Below are positions 18,451-27,564 of a DNA stretch of 48,416 nt, in pieces (the first letter of the stretch is position 1; each line of letters begins with the position of its first letter). Location: positions 1 to 48,416 of the forward strand of contig JAJEET010000023.1 in NCBI GenBank assembly GCA_022820835.1, written 5' to 3'. Source of the DNA: Candidatus Poribacteria bacterium. GTDB taxonomy: Bacteria > Poribacteria > WGA-4E > WGA-3G. The notes beneath the pieces were generated by a model. That model made no database searches and had not been told where the DNA came from. It saw only the letters and a list, made by a program, of their open reading frames with translations. Both the position numbers and the translations under genes were made by a program.

Positions 18451-19803
18451 ATGACAAAAGACTACAGACAGGTCGATAAGGCACACGTCTGGCATCCGTT
18501 GTTTCAGCATCAACGTCTTGAAGAGACGACGTTAGCCGTTTACGAATCGGCACAGGGTACAACAGTTGTAGATGCAGAGGGGCGCGAATACTTAGATGCC
18601 TACTCCGCACTATGGAACGTCAACGTTGGTTACGGCAGGCAAGAGATCGCAGACGCAGTGTACGAACAGATACAGAAGTTGCCTTACTATCCGCATTCGC
18701 AGATTAACGTACCAGCAACGATGTTAGCGGAGCAGCTCGCCGCTTGCCTGCCGGGCGATCTGAACCATGTCTATTTCTGCAACAGCGGTTCGGAAGCCAA
18801 TGAAACTGCTATCAAAATCGCGAGGCAGTACGGTAGACAAACCTATCCGGGTCAGAATCGCTACAAGATTATCAGCCGTTACCGTGGTTACCACGGCTTT
18901 ACGTATGGTGCGATGTCAGCGACAGGACAGGCACGCAGACGGAAAGCGTTTGAACCGCTTGTTCCGGGTTTTCCGCATGCACATCCCCCGTATTGTTATC
19001 GGTGTCCATTGGGTTTAGAGCCTTCCTCGTGCGGTATCGCGTGTGCTGATGAGATCGAACGGATCATTCAAGGCGAAGGTGCTGAGACCGTGATCGCCAT
19101 CATCGCAGAGCCGATCATTGGTGGTGGTGGTGTTATCGTGTCCCCTGATGAATATCTCCCGAAGCTACGGCAAATCTGTGACGATTACGGCTTGCTCCTC
19201 ATACTTGACGAGGTCATCACTGGCTTCGGACGGACAGGCAAGATGTTCGCGTGTGAGCATTGGGACGTACAACCCGATATCATCACGTTGGCAAAAGGAT
19301 TGACGAGTGGGTATTTGCCTCTCGGTGCTTGTGTTGCTTCAACCGAGGTATTCAATGCATTCCTCGGCGATGCAGATGAAGACAAGGAATTCGCTCAGGT
19401 CTGTACGTATGGTGGACACCCGGTTGCCTGTGCCGCTGGGGTCGCAAACCTGAAAATCCTCCAAGAGGAACGCCTCTCGGAGAATGCAGAGAAAGTCGGG
19501 ACGCATCTGCTCTCGAAGTTAGAGACGTTGTGTACGCTACCGATTGTTGGTGATGTACGCGGCAAAGGGTTAATGCTCGCTGTGGAGTTCATAGAAGCCG
19601 ATGGATCGCACCTCGCAACCGCAAAAACGAACCAGATCATTGGGCAACTCCGAGAAAACGGAATTATTGTCGGAAAGATCGGACATGCTGTTGAGGAGCC
19701 GGAAAACATTATCTACATCGCACCGCCGCTTATCTTGACAGAAGCGGAAGCGGATCGGATATTCGAGACGCTACGGCAAGTACTTGTCGAGCAAGAATTT
19801 TAA
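18451..19803 (+). CDS. Class III PLP aminotransferase (taurine--pyruvate aminotransferase-like)
   Basis: A protein of about 450 residues of fold type I. The N-terminal HVWHPLFQHQRL, the cofactor loop CNSGSEANETAIKIAR, PYCYRCPLGLEPSSC, the Asp motif ILDEVITGFGRTG and the PLP Lys in TLAKGLTSGYLPLGA are all present. The PYCYRCP segment recalls taurine-pyruvate and related omega-amino acid:pyruvate aminotransferases; the exact substrate is uncertain. I chose the ATG at 18451 (TAGGAAAA before it) over 18433, which has no ribosome binding site and lies beside the repeat. Its 3' end overlaps mtnP by 33 bases in convergent orientation. Confidence 0.85.
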   Translation: MTKDYRQVDKAHVWHPLFQHQRLEETTLAVYESAQGTTVVDAEGREYLDAYSALWNVNVGYGRQEIADAVYEQIQKLPYYPHSQINVPATMLAEQLAACLPGDLNHVYFCNSGSEANETAIKIARQYGRQTYPGQNRYKIISRYRGYHGFTYGAMSATGQARRRKAFEPLVPGFPHAHPPYCYRCPLGLEPSSCGIACADEIERIIQGEGAETVIAIIAEPIIGGGGVIVSPDEYLPKLRQICDDYGLLLILDEVITGFGRTGKMFACEHWDVQPDIITLAKGLTSGYLPLGACVASTEVFNAFLGDADEDKEFAQVCTYGGHPVACAAGVANLKILQEERLSENAEKVGTHLLSKLETLCTLPIVGDVRGKGLMLAVEFIEADGSHLATAKTNQIIGQLRENGIIVGKIGHAVEEPENIIYIAPPLILTEAEADRIFETLRQVLVEQEF

Positions 19804-20628
19804 TTGATGCCGTTTCGCTGTCGGTATCTCGTCTGGATGGGTGGCGATCGCGTATTGAAGCGCAGTTGCACACGCACACGTCCGTTGACCGTCTGGGATC
19901 TTAGCGACGGCAGCTCTGACTGCCTTTTTGGAGGTTTCTACATTCGCGCGGACGTTGTCAAGGATCATCTCGGTTGTCACATTATCGTGTTCAGGGTGCC
20001 AACAGTCGTAGTCGGTGGAACATGCGAGGACAGCGTAACATATCTCAGCCTCGCGAGCGAGTTTGGCTTCCGGTGCAGCAGTCATCCCGATAATATCAAA
20101 ACCGAAGTGTCGGTAGAGTGCAGATTCCGCCTGTGTTGAAAATGCCGGCCCCTCCATGCAGATGTAGGTGCCACCGTTATGAACCACTGCACCGACTTCC
20201 GTAGCTCCCGCGGACAAGATGGCAGCTAATTCCGGGGAGAACGGATGGGCAAGACTGACATGGGCAGCGATACCGCCACCGAAAAATGTCGATTTTCGGC
20301 CTTTCGTGTGGTCGTAGAGCTGATCGGGGACGACAAAGTGGCGAGGCTCAATATCCTGACGTAGGCTGCCGACAGCACTCACGGAGATAAGCCATTCGAC
20401 CCCTAACGATTTCAGCGCGTAAATATTAGCGCGGACATTAATATCAGACGGAAGCAGCCGATGACCGATACCGTGTCGCGGTAGGAAAACAACGGGTCTC
20501 CCATCAAGGTTTCCGAGAATAAGATCATCGCTGGGTTTGCCGAACGGGGTTTCGACCTCGGTTTTTTCAATATCTGTCAAACCTTCCATCTGATAAAAAC
20601 CGCTGCCACCAATAATTCCAATACGCAT
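19771..20628 (-). CDS. mtnP: S-methyl-5'-thioadenosine phosphorylase
   Basis: This 285-residue protein of the purine nucleoside phosphorylase superfamily cleaves methylthioadenosine to adenine and methylthioribose-1-phosphate in methionine salvage. Motifs include IGIIGGSGFYQMEG at the start (phosphate site), VVFLPRHGIGHRLLPSDINVR, NGGTYICMEGPAFSTQAES, and MTAAPEAKLAREAEICYA with STDYDCWHP. The DYDCW segment is typical of MTA phosphorylase rather than PNP. AAAGGAC precedes the ATG. No other methionine-salvage gene is nearby. The tail overlaps the end of the aminotransferase gene on the other strand. Confidence 0.92.
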   Translation of the reverse strand: MRIGIIGGSGFYQMEGLTDIEKTEVETPFGKPSDDLILGNLDGRPVVFLPRHGIGHRLLPSDINVRANIYALKSLGVEWLISVSAVGSLRQDIEPRHFVVPDQLYDHTKGRKSTFFGGGIAAHVSLAHPFSPELAAILSAGATEVGAVVHNGGTYICMEGPAFSTQAESALYRHFGFDIIGMTAAPEAKLAREAEICYAVLACSTDYDCWHPEHDNVTTEMILDNVRANVETSKKAVRAAVAKIPDGQRTCACATALQYAIATHPDEIPTAKRHQLKFLLDKYLP

Positions 20629-20671
20629 TTTTTGTCCTTTCGCAAAGCGTGAATAGACGGATGTCTATTTT

Positions 20672-20700
20672 CTGATAACTGTTAACTGACGACTGACAAC
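20672..20700. repeat. Dispersed CTGATAACTG...TGACGACTGAC repeat
   Basis: CTGATAACTGTTAACTGACG and ACTGACAAC form a copy of the degenerate repeat family. It ends nine bases before the start of the RNase Z-like gene, where a ribosome binding site would normally be. Confidence 0.5.
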
Positions 20701-20708
20701 TATTCAAT

Positions 20709-21530
20709 ATGGCACTATTGCACTGTGATAATTTAACACTTGATGGAAAATCGAGTTCCGCTGTCGCCACATATATTCGGGTGAAGGAGCTTGATCTGGT
20801 TTTTGACTTAGGCAGATGCCCGATGAACTTCATCGGGATCGGCAACGTCTTTATTTCGCATTTCCATTTAGATCATTACTTCGGATTGCCTATTTATATT
20901 AGCCAACGTTGGCTTTCTGGTATACCTCCCGGAAACATCTATGTTCCGTGGAGCGGGTCTAAGCAGCTGATGCACATCCTTGATAGGATTGCGGCGTTAG
21001 ATACCGGTAGAGGTTGGGCATACCAAATTACACCTGTTCGGGTAGGCGAAACGATCCCATTTCGTCAAAATTTAGTGGCACACATTTTGCCCGGCAACCA
21101 CAGTGTTCCTGCTGTCTCCTATCTAATTTGTGAAGTCCGCAAAAAACTGAAACCGGAGTTTCAGCATTTGTCCGGTCCAGACATAGCGGCACTGAAACAG
21201 TCCGGCGTTGAAATCACGTCAGAGATACAATTGCCGATAGTTGCTTACCTCGGAGATACGCGGAGTATTCCACTTGACGCGCATCCGTTGCTGAAGCAGT
21301 GCAAAGTGCTGATTTGCGAATGCACATTTATCCTACCGGAGCATCGGACACGCGCGAAGAAGACGATGCACTTACACCTTGAGATGCTACCGGCGATGTT
21401 AGCCGATATTGAGAGCGAACATATCGTGCTGACGCATTTCTCGCGTCGCTACACGCCGGAACTCATCCGGAAAAAGGTTTACAACTATCTACCGGAATCA
21501 GAACGTTCCCGCGTTAAATTGTTCATCTAA
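20709..21530 (+). CDS. Metallo-beta-lactamase fold hydrolase, RNase Z-like
   Basis: This 273-residue protein has the zinc motif FISHFHLDHYFGLP (HxHxDH). Later metal ligands are HILPGNHSV, the Asp of AYLGDTRS and the His of LTHFSRRYTPE. The domain order and the start (SSSAVATYIRVKELDLVFDLG) resemble RNase Z and its short homologues, which trim tRNA 3' ends. The insertion that forms the tRNA-binding arm is not obvious, so another phosphodiesterase activity is possible. No clear ribosome binding site precedes the ATG; a repeat occupies that position. Confidence 0.8.
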   Translation: MALLHCDNLTLDGKSSSAVATYIRVKELDLVFDLGRCPMNFIGIGNVFISHFHLDHYFGLPIYISQRWLSGIPPGNIYVPWSGSKQLMHILDRIAALDTGRGWAYQITPVRVGETIPFRQNLVAHILPGNHSVPAVSYLICEVRKKLKPEFQHLSGPDIAALKQSGVEITSEIQLPIVAYLGDTRSIPLDAHPLLKQCKVLICECTFILPEHRTRAKKTMHLHLEMLPAMLADIESEHIVLTHFSRRYTPELIRKKVYNYLPESERSRVKLFI

Positions 21531-21544
21531 TTCAAAGAATCAGA

Positions 21545-22573
21545 TTACGCTGAGACCTGCTGCTCGTTTTCTCCTGTTCGTTGTAGTACATAGAGATAGG
21601 TCGTCAGGATTGCCCAGATAGGTGCTAATATAGCATATATCAGCGTGTGTACACCTACTATCACTCCTATTGTCCAAAAACTGGGAACAGTCGTTAAGGT
21701 GATCTTTCCATAACCACAAAAAAAGAGGCTAAGTAAGTGCATCGGTTGCAATACTTCACGCATAGGGACAAGCTCGGGAACGGCAAAGGAGAGAAGCACC
21801 ACCGTTAAACTGAGCAGTACGGAGGTGAGCACCGTAGATGCCCAAATAAGCAGCAGATACAATCTGAGAAGTGCCCACCACACCCCGCGTACCAGTTCAC
21901 TGCTTCGACGGAGCGCAGCAATTGCTGACATATCCTCGAGAATAATTCCTTGGTTGTAGAGACTCCATTTTACCAGAAAATAAATTGTGAAAACAAACCA
22001 AACAACAGTGATAAACATGAAGACAAAAGAGAGGGCGGAACTATAAGCAGGAGCCAGCGTTTCAGAAATAAGTAAACCGGCGATTATAGGAATACCTGAC
22101 ACAAATATCCCGATTAAAAAAGCGGCTCCCAAAACAGGAGCCGTTTTGCGGAGCGTCTGTTGCCAAACCGTTTTAAAAGTCAGGTTTATGCCGTTATGAC
22201 GTTGCACCATAGCCAAGGCGAGAGGACACATTGCTAACCACAGCAAACCTATATGGACACCCAAAGGACCGAGACGCATTCCCCATGTTACGCTTGCTGG
22301 TTCTACTGATTCGGGAGGTGGTGTGTGAACAGCATCTTGCGTCCCGGCAATACCGTCCGCCGTGCTCACAGTCCACTGCGCTTCTGGAGATACTAACTTA
22401 AAAAATAGAAATATCCCTATATAGAGCAAGAAGTTAACGATAATTAGGGGTAACATCACTTGCCAAAACAGACCGAAATTGTTTCGATAATCTCTGAATA
22501 TCTGTGACACAAGCCTCGGATGCTGTTCAGTCATCTCGCCAGCATCCGCCGTGTTTTCCAATCCGTTTTGCAT
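21545..22573 (-). CDS. Multi-pass membrane protein, paralogue of the one at 41111-42064
   Basis: This 342-residue protein has about six to seven hydrophobic helices. After a short cytoplasmic N-terminus (QIFRDYRNNFGLFWQVMLPL) it carries a helix-turn motif IAALRRSSELVRGVWWALLR. That motif is typical of the membrane domain found in glycerophosphodiester phosphodiesterases and DUF975-like proteins. A closely similar motif (TALKRSSELVKGMWW) is in the paralogue at 41111-42064. No catalytic domain is attached. Function is unknown. It converges on the RNase Z-like gene with only 14 bases between. Confidence 0.7.
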   Translation of the reverse strand: MQNGLENTADAGEMTEQHPRLVSQIFRDYRNNFGLFWQVMLPLIIVNFLLYIGIFLFFKLVSPEAQWTVSTADGIAGTQDAVHTPPPESVEPASVTWGMRLGPLGVHIGLLWLAMCPLALAMVQRHNGINLTFKTVWQQTLRKTAPVLGAAFLIGIFVSGIPIIAGLLISETLAPAYSSALSFVFMFITVVWFVFTIYFLVKWSLYNQGIILEDMSAIAALRRSSELVRGVWWALLRLYLLLIWASTVLTSVLLSLTVVLLSFAVPELVPMREVLQPMHLLSLFFCGYGKITLTTVPSFWTIGVIVGVHTLIYAILAPIWAILTTYLYVLQRTGENEQQVSA

Positions 22574-22632
22574 GCTTCTACCTCTATATTAGGAACAAGT
22601 ACTCCCCTACATTCTTGTCATAAAACAAGTAA

Positions 22633-22665
22633 AGGGAAACCAAAACATAGAAAGTTGGTTTCCCT
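22633..22665 (-). terminator. Terminator of the TPR lipoprotein gene
   Basis: A perfect 11-base stem AGGGAAACCAA / TTGGTTTCCCT with an 11-base loop lies about 60 bases after the lipoprotein stop. On the minus strand it is followed by TTTACTTGTTTTATG. It separates this gene from the downstream membrane protein gene. Confidence 0.75.
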
Positions 22666-22723
22666 ACTTAATTAGATTGCGTTTTGGCTTGCAAGCTGCG
22701 CCAACTGTCCGATTAATTTCGGA

Positions 22724-24124
22724 TTAGCTGTCCATACCCGGATGCGAGTTCGCATCTTGGTCAGATGTACCTGCTTCCTGTTCCTCATAGAACTTGTATC
22801 CGTCCTGATCTTGGTCAAGTTCATACTGACGTACAATCTGCTCGGCTTCACGAAGGTATGGCGTATTTCCCTTCGTAATGCTCATATAGGCTTTGAACCC
22901 TTCATAAGCGGCACCGAATTCACGGATGGAACGGTAGCAGACCGCTTGCTGGTAAACGCATTCGTTTCGCCATGTAGACTCAGGTGCGTTTTCAAACAAG
23001 GACTCATACGCTTCGATTGCCCGTTCGTAATCACCATTCTGCTGATAGAGAGCACCGATCCGGTACAATGCATCAGCGACGGCAAATTTCTTATGTGATA
23101 AGTCTCTTGCCAAGGTTTTGTAAGCATTAATGGCGCGCGGATAGTTGCGGAGTTCCTCCCAGTTCCTTGCAATCTGTTGAAAGTTCTGAACGACCTGATC
23201 GACATATCCCATGACCCACATATCGGCAGGCGTAATTTTCCGTCCGGTTTTCCGGTATTCAACGGCTTTCTTATTCCGAAACTTATCGATTTCGTCCATG
23301 GAAAGTTTAATATCTGTCAGGGTATCCGCTGTCTTCTTTAGAAGTGTTCCGGCTTGGGAGGCTTCGTAGGAATCAGGGAATTTCTCAGAAACAGCCACAA
23401 AGGCGGGCCAGCCGCTGAGATAATCATAAAGCGTGTAAAAATAGACGTTTCCGATCTGGAACTGTGCCTGTGGCGCTTTGGAATGCTCAGGGAATTCTTC
23501 GACCAATCGCTCGTAATTACGGATAGCTTCGGTGTAATTCTCTAAATTTTCATAAGCACGTGCGACTTCATAGAGTGCTTCCGCAGCGATATTAAAGGTC
23601 TCATCTGTCTGTTCATTATCGTAAATAGCCTTATAGTTCTGGTATTCAGCGCGCTTGGCTTTAATAATTTCACGGTTTCTGCGAATATTTGCTGTGCCAG
23701 CCTTTGCTTCATTTGCATAATAACCAGTAGGGTCTAAGGCAACAATCGCTTGGTAATGTTCAGTCGCTTTATCCCAATCGTAGCGTCGCTTATAGATTTT
23801 TGCGATCTGGTAATGTGAGCGCTGTGCGTATTTCCCTTTCGTGTCGCGTTCAATGACCTCTAAATAGAGAGCCATTGCTTTATCGTAGAGTTCCTGCCGC
23901 CTCTGACGGTTCTTCTCCGTCTTTTCGGGGTCCTCGTCGCGTACCTCGGTCGCTTCAGCCTCTTCAAACGCGTTGTCGGCGTTCTGGAGTTTGGCACCGA
24001 GCGGAATGATATTAAACCCGCCGGATCCACATCCGAGAATCGTGGAGGCAAGAAAAGCGATGGCAAGGACAAGAAAAAAGGTTCGATCTATTCGGAGACC
24101 GAAGCCGTGTGTAAAACGGTTCAT
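22724..24124 (-). CDS. TPR-repeat lipoprotein, BamD/YbgF-like
   Basis: This 466-residue protein has a signal peptide ending in a lipobox (STILGCGS, Cys near residue 32), so it should be an envelope lipoprotein. The mature part consists of at least six TPR-like helical pairs, for example AMALYLEVIERDTKGKYA, ATEHYQAIVALDPTGYYAN, AIRNYERLVEEFPEHSKAP and AIEAYESLFENAPESTWRN. The arrangement resembles BamD and other tol-pal or outer-membrane assembly lipoproteins. The tail is acidic (DQDQDGYKFYEEQEAG). AAGGAGGACTC before the ATG is a strong ribosome binding site. A near-consensus promoter and a leader hairpin lie upstream. Confidence 0.8.
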   Translation of the reverse strand: MNRFTHGFGLRIDRTFFLVLAIAFLASTILGCGSGGFNIIPLGAKLQNADNAFEEAEATEVRDEDPEKTEKNRQRRQELYDKAMALYLEVIERDTKGKYAQRSHYQIAKIYKRRYDWDKATEHYQAIVALDPTGYYANEAKAGTANIRRNREIIKAKRAEYQNYKAIYDNEQTDETFNIAAEALYEVARAYENLENYTEAIRNYERLVEEFPEHSKAPQAQFQIGNVYFYTLYDYLSGWPAFVAVSEKFPDSYEASQAGTLLKKTADTLTDIKLSMDEIDKFRNKKAVEYRKTGRKITPADMWVMGYVDQVVQNFQQIARNWEELRNYPRAINAYKTLARDLSHKKFAVADALYRIGALYQQNGDYERAIEAYESLFENAPESTWRNECVYQQAVCYRSIREFGAAYEGFKAYMSITKGNTPYLREAEQIVRQYELDQDQDGYKFYEEQEAGTSDQDANSHPGMDS

Positions 24125-24152
24125 CGTGAGTCCTCCTTAGGAAAATAGAAAT

Positions 24153-24195
24153 ATGCCGGTGGGTTTTCAGCCAGAGGAGCCTGATTAGCCGGCAT
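24153..24195 (-). promoter_or_regulatory. Leader inverted repeat upstream of the TPR lipoprotein
   Basis: ATGCCGG (24153-24159) and CCGGCAT (24189-24195) form a seven-base stem enclosing 29 bases in the predicted 85-base leader, ending about 30 bases before the start codon. A regulatory role is speculative. Confidence 0.3.
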
Positions 24196-24214
24196 TCCGT
24201 TCATCGTTTCCGAT

Positions 24215-24242
24215 ATTATACAAAATTCACAAAAAATGTCAA
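24215..24242 (-). promoter_or_regulatory. Near-consensus sigma-70 promoter for the TPR lipoprotein
   Basis: On the minus strand TTGACA (24242-24237) and TATAAT (24220-24215) are both perfect with a 16-base spacer. Transcription would start near 24208. Confidence 0.75.
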
Positions 24243-24324
24243 CATATTTTTTATTTTTTCAGAGATGTTGAGAAACAATTGACGGTAGTAGGTTTCACAT
24301 CGGAAAATGACTTTGTTAAACTAT

Positions 24325-24403
24325 AGGACTTACGCAGCCCCTTTGCAGGGTTTTTGCTGGAGTGCGTCGGATGTCCGTTATCATGGAAAAAAGCGTAAGT
24401 TCT
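24325..24403. repeat. ACTTACGC-bounded miniature element, copy 1
   Basis: The 79-base unit starts AGGACTTACGC and ends GCGTAAGTTCT, an 11-base terminal inverted repeat with one mismatch. Its core contains TGCAGGGTTTTTGCTGG and GTGCGTCGGATGTCCGTTAT. The latter is present in inverted orientation in the element at 38604-38714. No coding capacity. Confidence 0.65.
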
Positions 24404-24604
24404 GAACTATATACTATAACCCAATTCTATAGACCTAACACCGCTACGGGGTATTACGGGTATAAAGAGAAAGTGAAACGAAAAACTTGACAAACATCTG
24501 CAAATATGTAAAAATTGAAACCTGAAGCGATTGGCATCATAATCGCAGAATGACTCCAATATAGACTTGAAGTATAAAAATTTGGTAATAGCAAGGAGGC
24601 AAAT

Positions 24605-25519
24605 ATGGCACAATCACAAAATAGGGCTGATTATAAAATCGGTGTTGTCGGTGTAGGCAGAATGGGTGCGAACATCGCCCGACATCTCAAAGATGACGGA
24701 TTTGACGTGACCGTTGTATACGATGTTGCAAGCGAACGTGCCCAGGAATTAGCATCCGAATTAGGGGCATCGGCAGCGGGAGAACTCGCAAAGGTAACGG
24801 CACTCGCCGACTACATTATAACAGTTGTTACGGACGATGCGGCGATGCGTACGATCTTTTCGGAGGACGCAGACGACAGTCTCCTCGAAAATGCGTCAGG
24901 GAAAGTTTTCATTAACTGTGCAACGATCAGTCCACAAGTCCACGTGGAGGTCGAACAACTTGCTGAGAAAAACGGTGCTGAGAGCCTCGAAGGCTGCATG
25001 GCGAGCAGTATAACACAAGCGCGTGAAGGCACCCTGTATCTGATGTGCGGCGGCAAAAAGTCGACGTTTGATAAGGTGCATCCAATTTTGGATTCAATGA
25101 GTGTTTCACTCCGTTATATCGGTGAATCTGGCCAGGCAGCACAGGTCAAGGCACTCGTTAATATGGTGATGAATATTAACACTGCGGGACTCGCCGAAGG
25201 CCTCGGTTTAGGCGCAGCACTCGGATTGGATCTGGCGATGTTGCAAGAGGTATTCGCGCAAACCGGAGCTAACTCGCGTGTCTTGGAAACCGATGGAGAG
25301 GACATGGAAGCGCGCGATCACGAGTGTTATTTCTCATCGGCACACGCCTCTAAAGATTCAGGTATAGCCCTTGATTTGGCAGCCGCTGCCGGTATCTCTC
25401 TACCGCTTGCCCAAGCAACGAAAGCGCAATATGATAGGATGATTGAACTTGGACTGGGGGACTTGGATAAGTCCGGTATCGCTGAACTGACGTTCCCCGG
25501 ACGCGGAGAAAACGATTAA
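24605..25519 (+). CDS. NAD(P)-dependent beta-hydroxyacid dehydrogenase (3-hydroxyisobutyrate dehydrogenase family)
   Basis: This 304-residue protein has the Rossmann motif GVVGVGRMGANIARHL near the N-terminus, the substrate region ending LEGCMASSITQAREGTLYLM, and the catalytic-Lys helix GQAAQVKALVNMVMN. This is the layout of the HIBADH / tartronate semialdehyde reductase family, which oxidises or reduces small beta-hydroxyacids. The usual GG before the QA is replaced by SG, so the exact substrate is open. AAGGAGG precedes the ATG. The nucleotidyltransferase gene follows after three bases, which makes an operon likely. Confidence 0.88.
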   Translation: MAQSQNRADYKIGVVGVGRMGANIARHLKDDGFDVTVVYDVASERAQELASELGASAAGELAKVTALADYIITVVTDDAAMRTIFSEDADDSLLENASGKVFINCATISPQVHVEVEQLAEKNGAESLEGCMASSITQAREGTLYLMCGGKKSTFDKVHPILDSMSVSLRYIGESGQAAQVKALVNMVMNINTAGLAEGLGLGAALGLDLAMLQEVFAQTGANSRVLETDGEDMEARDHECYFSSAHASKDSGIALDLAAAAGISLPLAQATKAQYDRMIELGLGDLDKSGIAELTFPGRGEND

Positions 25520-25522
25520 ACC

Positions 25523-26242
25523 ATGCTCAAAGGTGTCATCCTTGCGGGAGGATTAGGAACCCGTTTGCATCCGCTCACCAAAGTTACGAGTAAGCATCTC
25601 CTGCCAGTCGGCAACGAACCGATGATCTACCACAGTATCAAACAACTGACATCGGCAGGCGTTAGCGATATTCTGATCGTAACAAACCCACAATACGTCG
25701 GGGATTTCGTAAACACACTTGGGGGTGGCAAAGATTTCGGTTGCGAATTTACCTATCGTGTCCAGGAGGAGGCGAAAGGGATTGCGCACGCGCTTGCGTT
25801 AGCAGAAGGTTTCGCTGCAAACGGTAGGATCGTCGTCTTGTTGGGAGACAACATTTTTGAGACTTCAATCCGAGAATCTGTTAACGATTTTCAGACGCAA
25901 CAGCGTGGGGCGCGTGTCCTGCTGAAACAGGTATCGGATCCGGAACGTTACGGTGTAGCGACCTTGAACGATAACCGTATCGTTGCGATAGAGGAGAAAC
26001 CGGAGCATCCGAAAAGTGATTACGCCGTGGTAGGTGTCTATTTCTACGATGCCTCAGTGTTTGATGTCATCCGTACGGTTGAACCTTCAGCGCGCGGAGA
26101 ATATGAAATAACAGCTGTCAACAATGTCTATATTCAGCGTGGCGAGTTAGAATACAGTTTCGTTGACGGGAAGTGGGTCGATGCGGGAACTTTCGACTCT
26201 CTCAGTGAAGCACATCAGATGCTGTTGGAATCCGCGGGTTAG
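25523..26242 (+). CDS. Sugar-phosphate nucleotidyltransferase, RmlA-like
   Basis: This 239-residue protein is of the glucose-1-phosphate thymidylyltransferase type, making an NDP-sugar from a sugar-1-phosphate. The activation motif reads GVILAGGLGTRLHPLT followed by SKHLLPVGNEPMIYH, and the metal-binding region is LLGDNIFE. EYEITAVNNVYIQRG and WVDAGTFDSL match the short RmlA form. It is slightly shorter than classic RmlA (about 290), lacking the C-terminal regulatory part. The gene is adjacent to a glycosyltransferase, suggesting a role in glycan or glycolipid synthesis. Confidence 0.88.
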   Translation: MLKGVILAGGLGTRLHPLTKVTSKHLLPVGNEPMIYHSIKQLTSAGVSDILIVTNPQYVGDFVNTLGGGKDFGCEFTYRVQEEAKGIAHALALAEGFAANGRIVVLLGDNIFETSIRESVNDFQTQQRGARVLLKQVSDPERYGVATLNDNRIVAIEEKPEHPKSDYAVVGVYFYDASVFDVIRTVEPSARGEYEITAVNNVYIQRGELEYSFVDGKWVDAGTFDSLSEAHQMLLESAG

Positions 26243-26328
26243 AAGTTATAATACACGGTTTCCGTGTCCTGTGCAAGCATCTCGAAGGGAGTTAGAACAT
26301 TACAGAGAAGCATAAGGACGAAAAACCG

Positions 26329-27564
26329 ATGCTATCGATTGTCGTCCCAGTTTACAATGAAGAAGACAACGTCCGTCCGTTGTTTGAAAAGATTCAAGCA
26401 GTCTGTGAGAAAATTGGCGATGCCTACGAGGTCGTATTCATAGATGACGGCAGCGAAGACGCGACTTTCAACGTGCTTTCGGACCTGTGTAAACAGGAGC
26501 CGGAGTTGGTCGTTATCCGATTCGAGAAAAATGCGGGACAGACGGCAGCGATGGCAGCAGGATTTGAATTCGCGCGAGGTGAACGGATCGTCAGTATGGA
26601 CGGCGATTTGCAAAACGATCCGATTGATATGCCGAGGCTGCTCGAAAAACTCGATGCGGGTTACGATTTGGTGTGCGGCTGGCGTAAGGAGCGACAGGAT
26701 AAATTCCTGACGCGGCGTGTCCCTTCCATCATCGCGAATTGGATCATCGGCAAAGTAACAGGGGTCCCGATTCATGACAACGGATGTTCACTGAAAGCGT
26801 ACCGAGCATCCGTCATTAAACAGGTACCGCTCTATGGAGAAATGCACCGTTTTATTCCTGCAATGACGACGATAGTCGGTGCGCGTATCACCGAACTTGT
26901 TGTTTCACATCATCCAAGACGCTTCGGAAAAAGCAAGTATGGACTCGGGCGAATATGGCGTGTTATGTTAGATATTATCGCCTTTAAGTTTATAATATCA
27001 GTTTTCACAACGTCCGCGAAATCGCAAAACCCTAAGCGTCTGTGGCATCGGTTGTCACATATCCTTTTTAACCCGAAGCAGAGAGCGTTTCGTGCTGCTG
27101 CAGTATTAAGTCTCCCTTTTTTCGTTTTAGGACGCATTTTGTTTGCTGGTGCTAACGTCGCAGCACTCAGCTGCCTCGGTTTAGCAATAGCCTTACTTAT
27201 TATTGGCGGATTGACAGAAAACAAAATTCAACAGGCGAATCAGACATCATCAGTGTCGGGAAAACTGGCGCGTTTTTTCATTTTCGGATGCAAACGGAGA
27301 CCTATGCGTTTTTTTGGTCCCATCGGCGTGATGTCGCTGATACTCGGCGGATTCTTTTTAATTGTGCAGATGGACGCTTTTCCGTTAGAAGGATTGAGCA
27401 CTATAGGACACAATTTAAGCCCCATTCTAATCACTACCAGTATATTGGTATTCTGCTTTGGGTTATTTGGTGAACTCATCGCGTTTGCGAATGCGAAACA
27501 CGTAAAGGACTACACAGTCAAAACAATTCTAAGGGCTAACAACGAAGGGGTACGTAGTGAATAG
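26329..27564 (+). CDS. Membrane-associated family 2 glycosyltransferase (DPM1/GtrB-like)
   Basis: A 411-residue protein. The GT-A domain opens with MLSIVVPVYNEEDNVRPLFE, has the nucleotide-sugar Asp in VVFIDDGSEDAT and the metal motif VSMDGDLQNDP. NAGQTAAMAAGFEFARG and HHPRRFGKSKYGLGRI are typical of polyprenyl-phosphate sugar transferases. After about residue 240 come several hydrophobic helices, more than the usual two. It probably transfers a sugar to undecaprenyl phosphate at the inner membrane. The next gene starts inside its last codons (eight-base overlap). Confidence 0.87.
   Translation: MLSIVVPVYNEEDNVRPLFEKIQAVCEKIGDAYEVVFIDDGSEDATFNVLSDLCKQEPELVVIRFEKNAGQTAAMAAGFEFARGERIVSMDGDLQNDPIDMPRLLEKLDAGYDLVCGWRKERQDKFLTRRVPSIIANWIIGKVTGVPIHDNGCSLKAYRASVIKQVPLYGEMHRFIPAMTTIVGARITELVVSHHPRRFGKSKYGLGRIWRVMLDIIAFKFIISVFTTSAKSQNPKRLWHRLSHILFNPKQRAFRAAAVLSLPFFVLGRILFAGANVAALSCLGLAIALLIIGGLTENKIQQANQTSSVSGKLARFFIFGCKRRPMRFFGPIGVMSLILGGFFLIVQMDAFPLEGLSTIGHNLSPILITTSILVFCFGLFGELIAFANAKHVKDYTVKTILRANNEGVRSE

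Larger units (their letters stand above)
24125..24604. other. Divergent intergenic region with promoter, leader hairpin and ACTTACGC element
   Basis: The region separates the TPR lipoprotein (-) and the dehydrogenase operon (+). It holds the lipoprotein promoter and leader hairpin, the 79-base element at 24325-24403, and a weak plus-strand promoter (ATGACT, 17 bases, TATAAA at 24550-24578) before the dehydrogenase. No ORF is supported. Confidence 0.55.
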
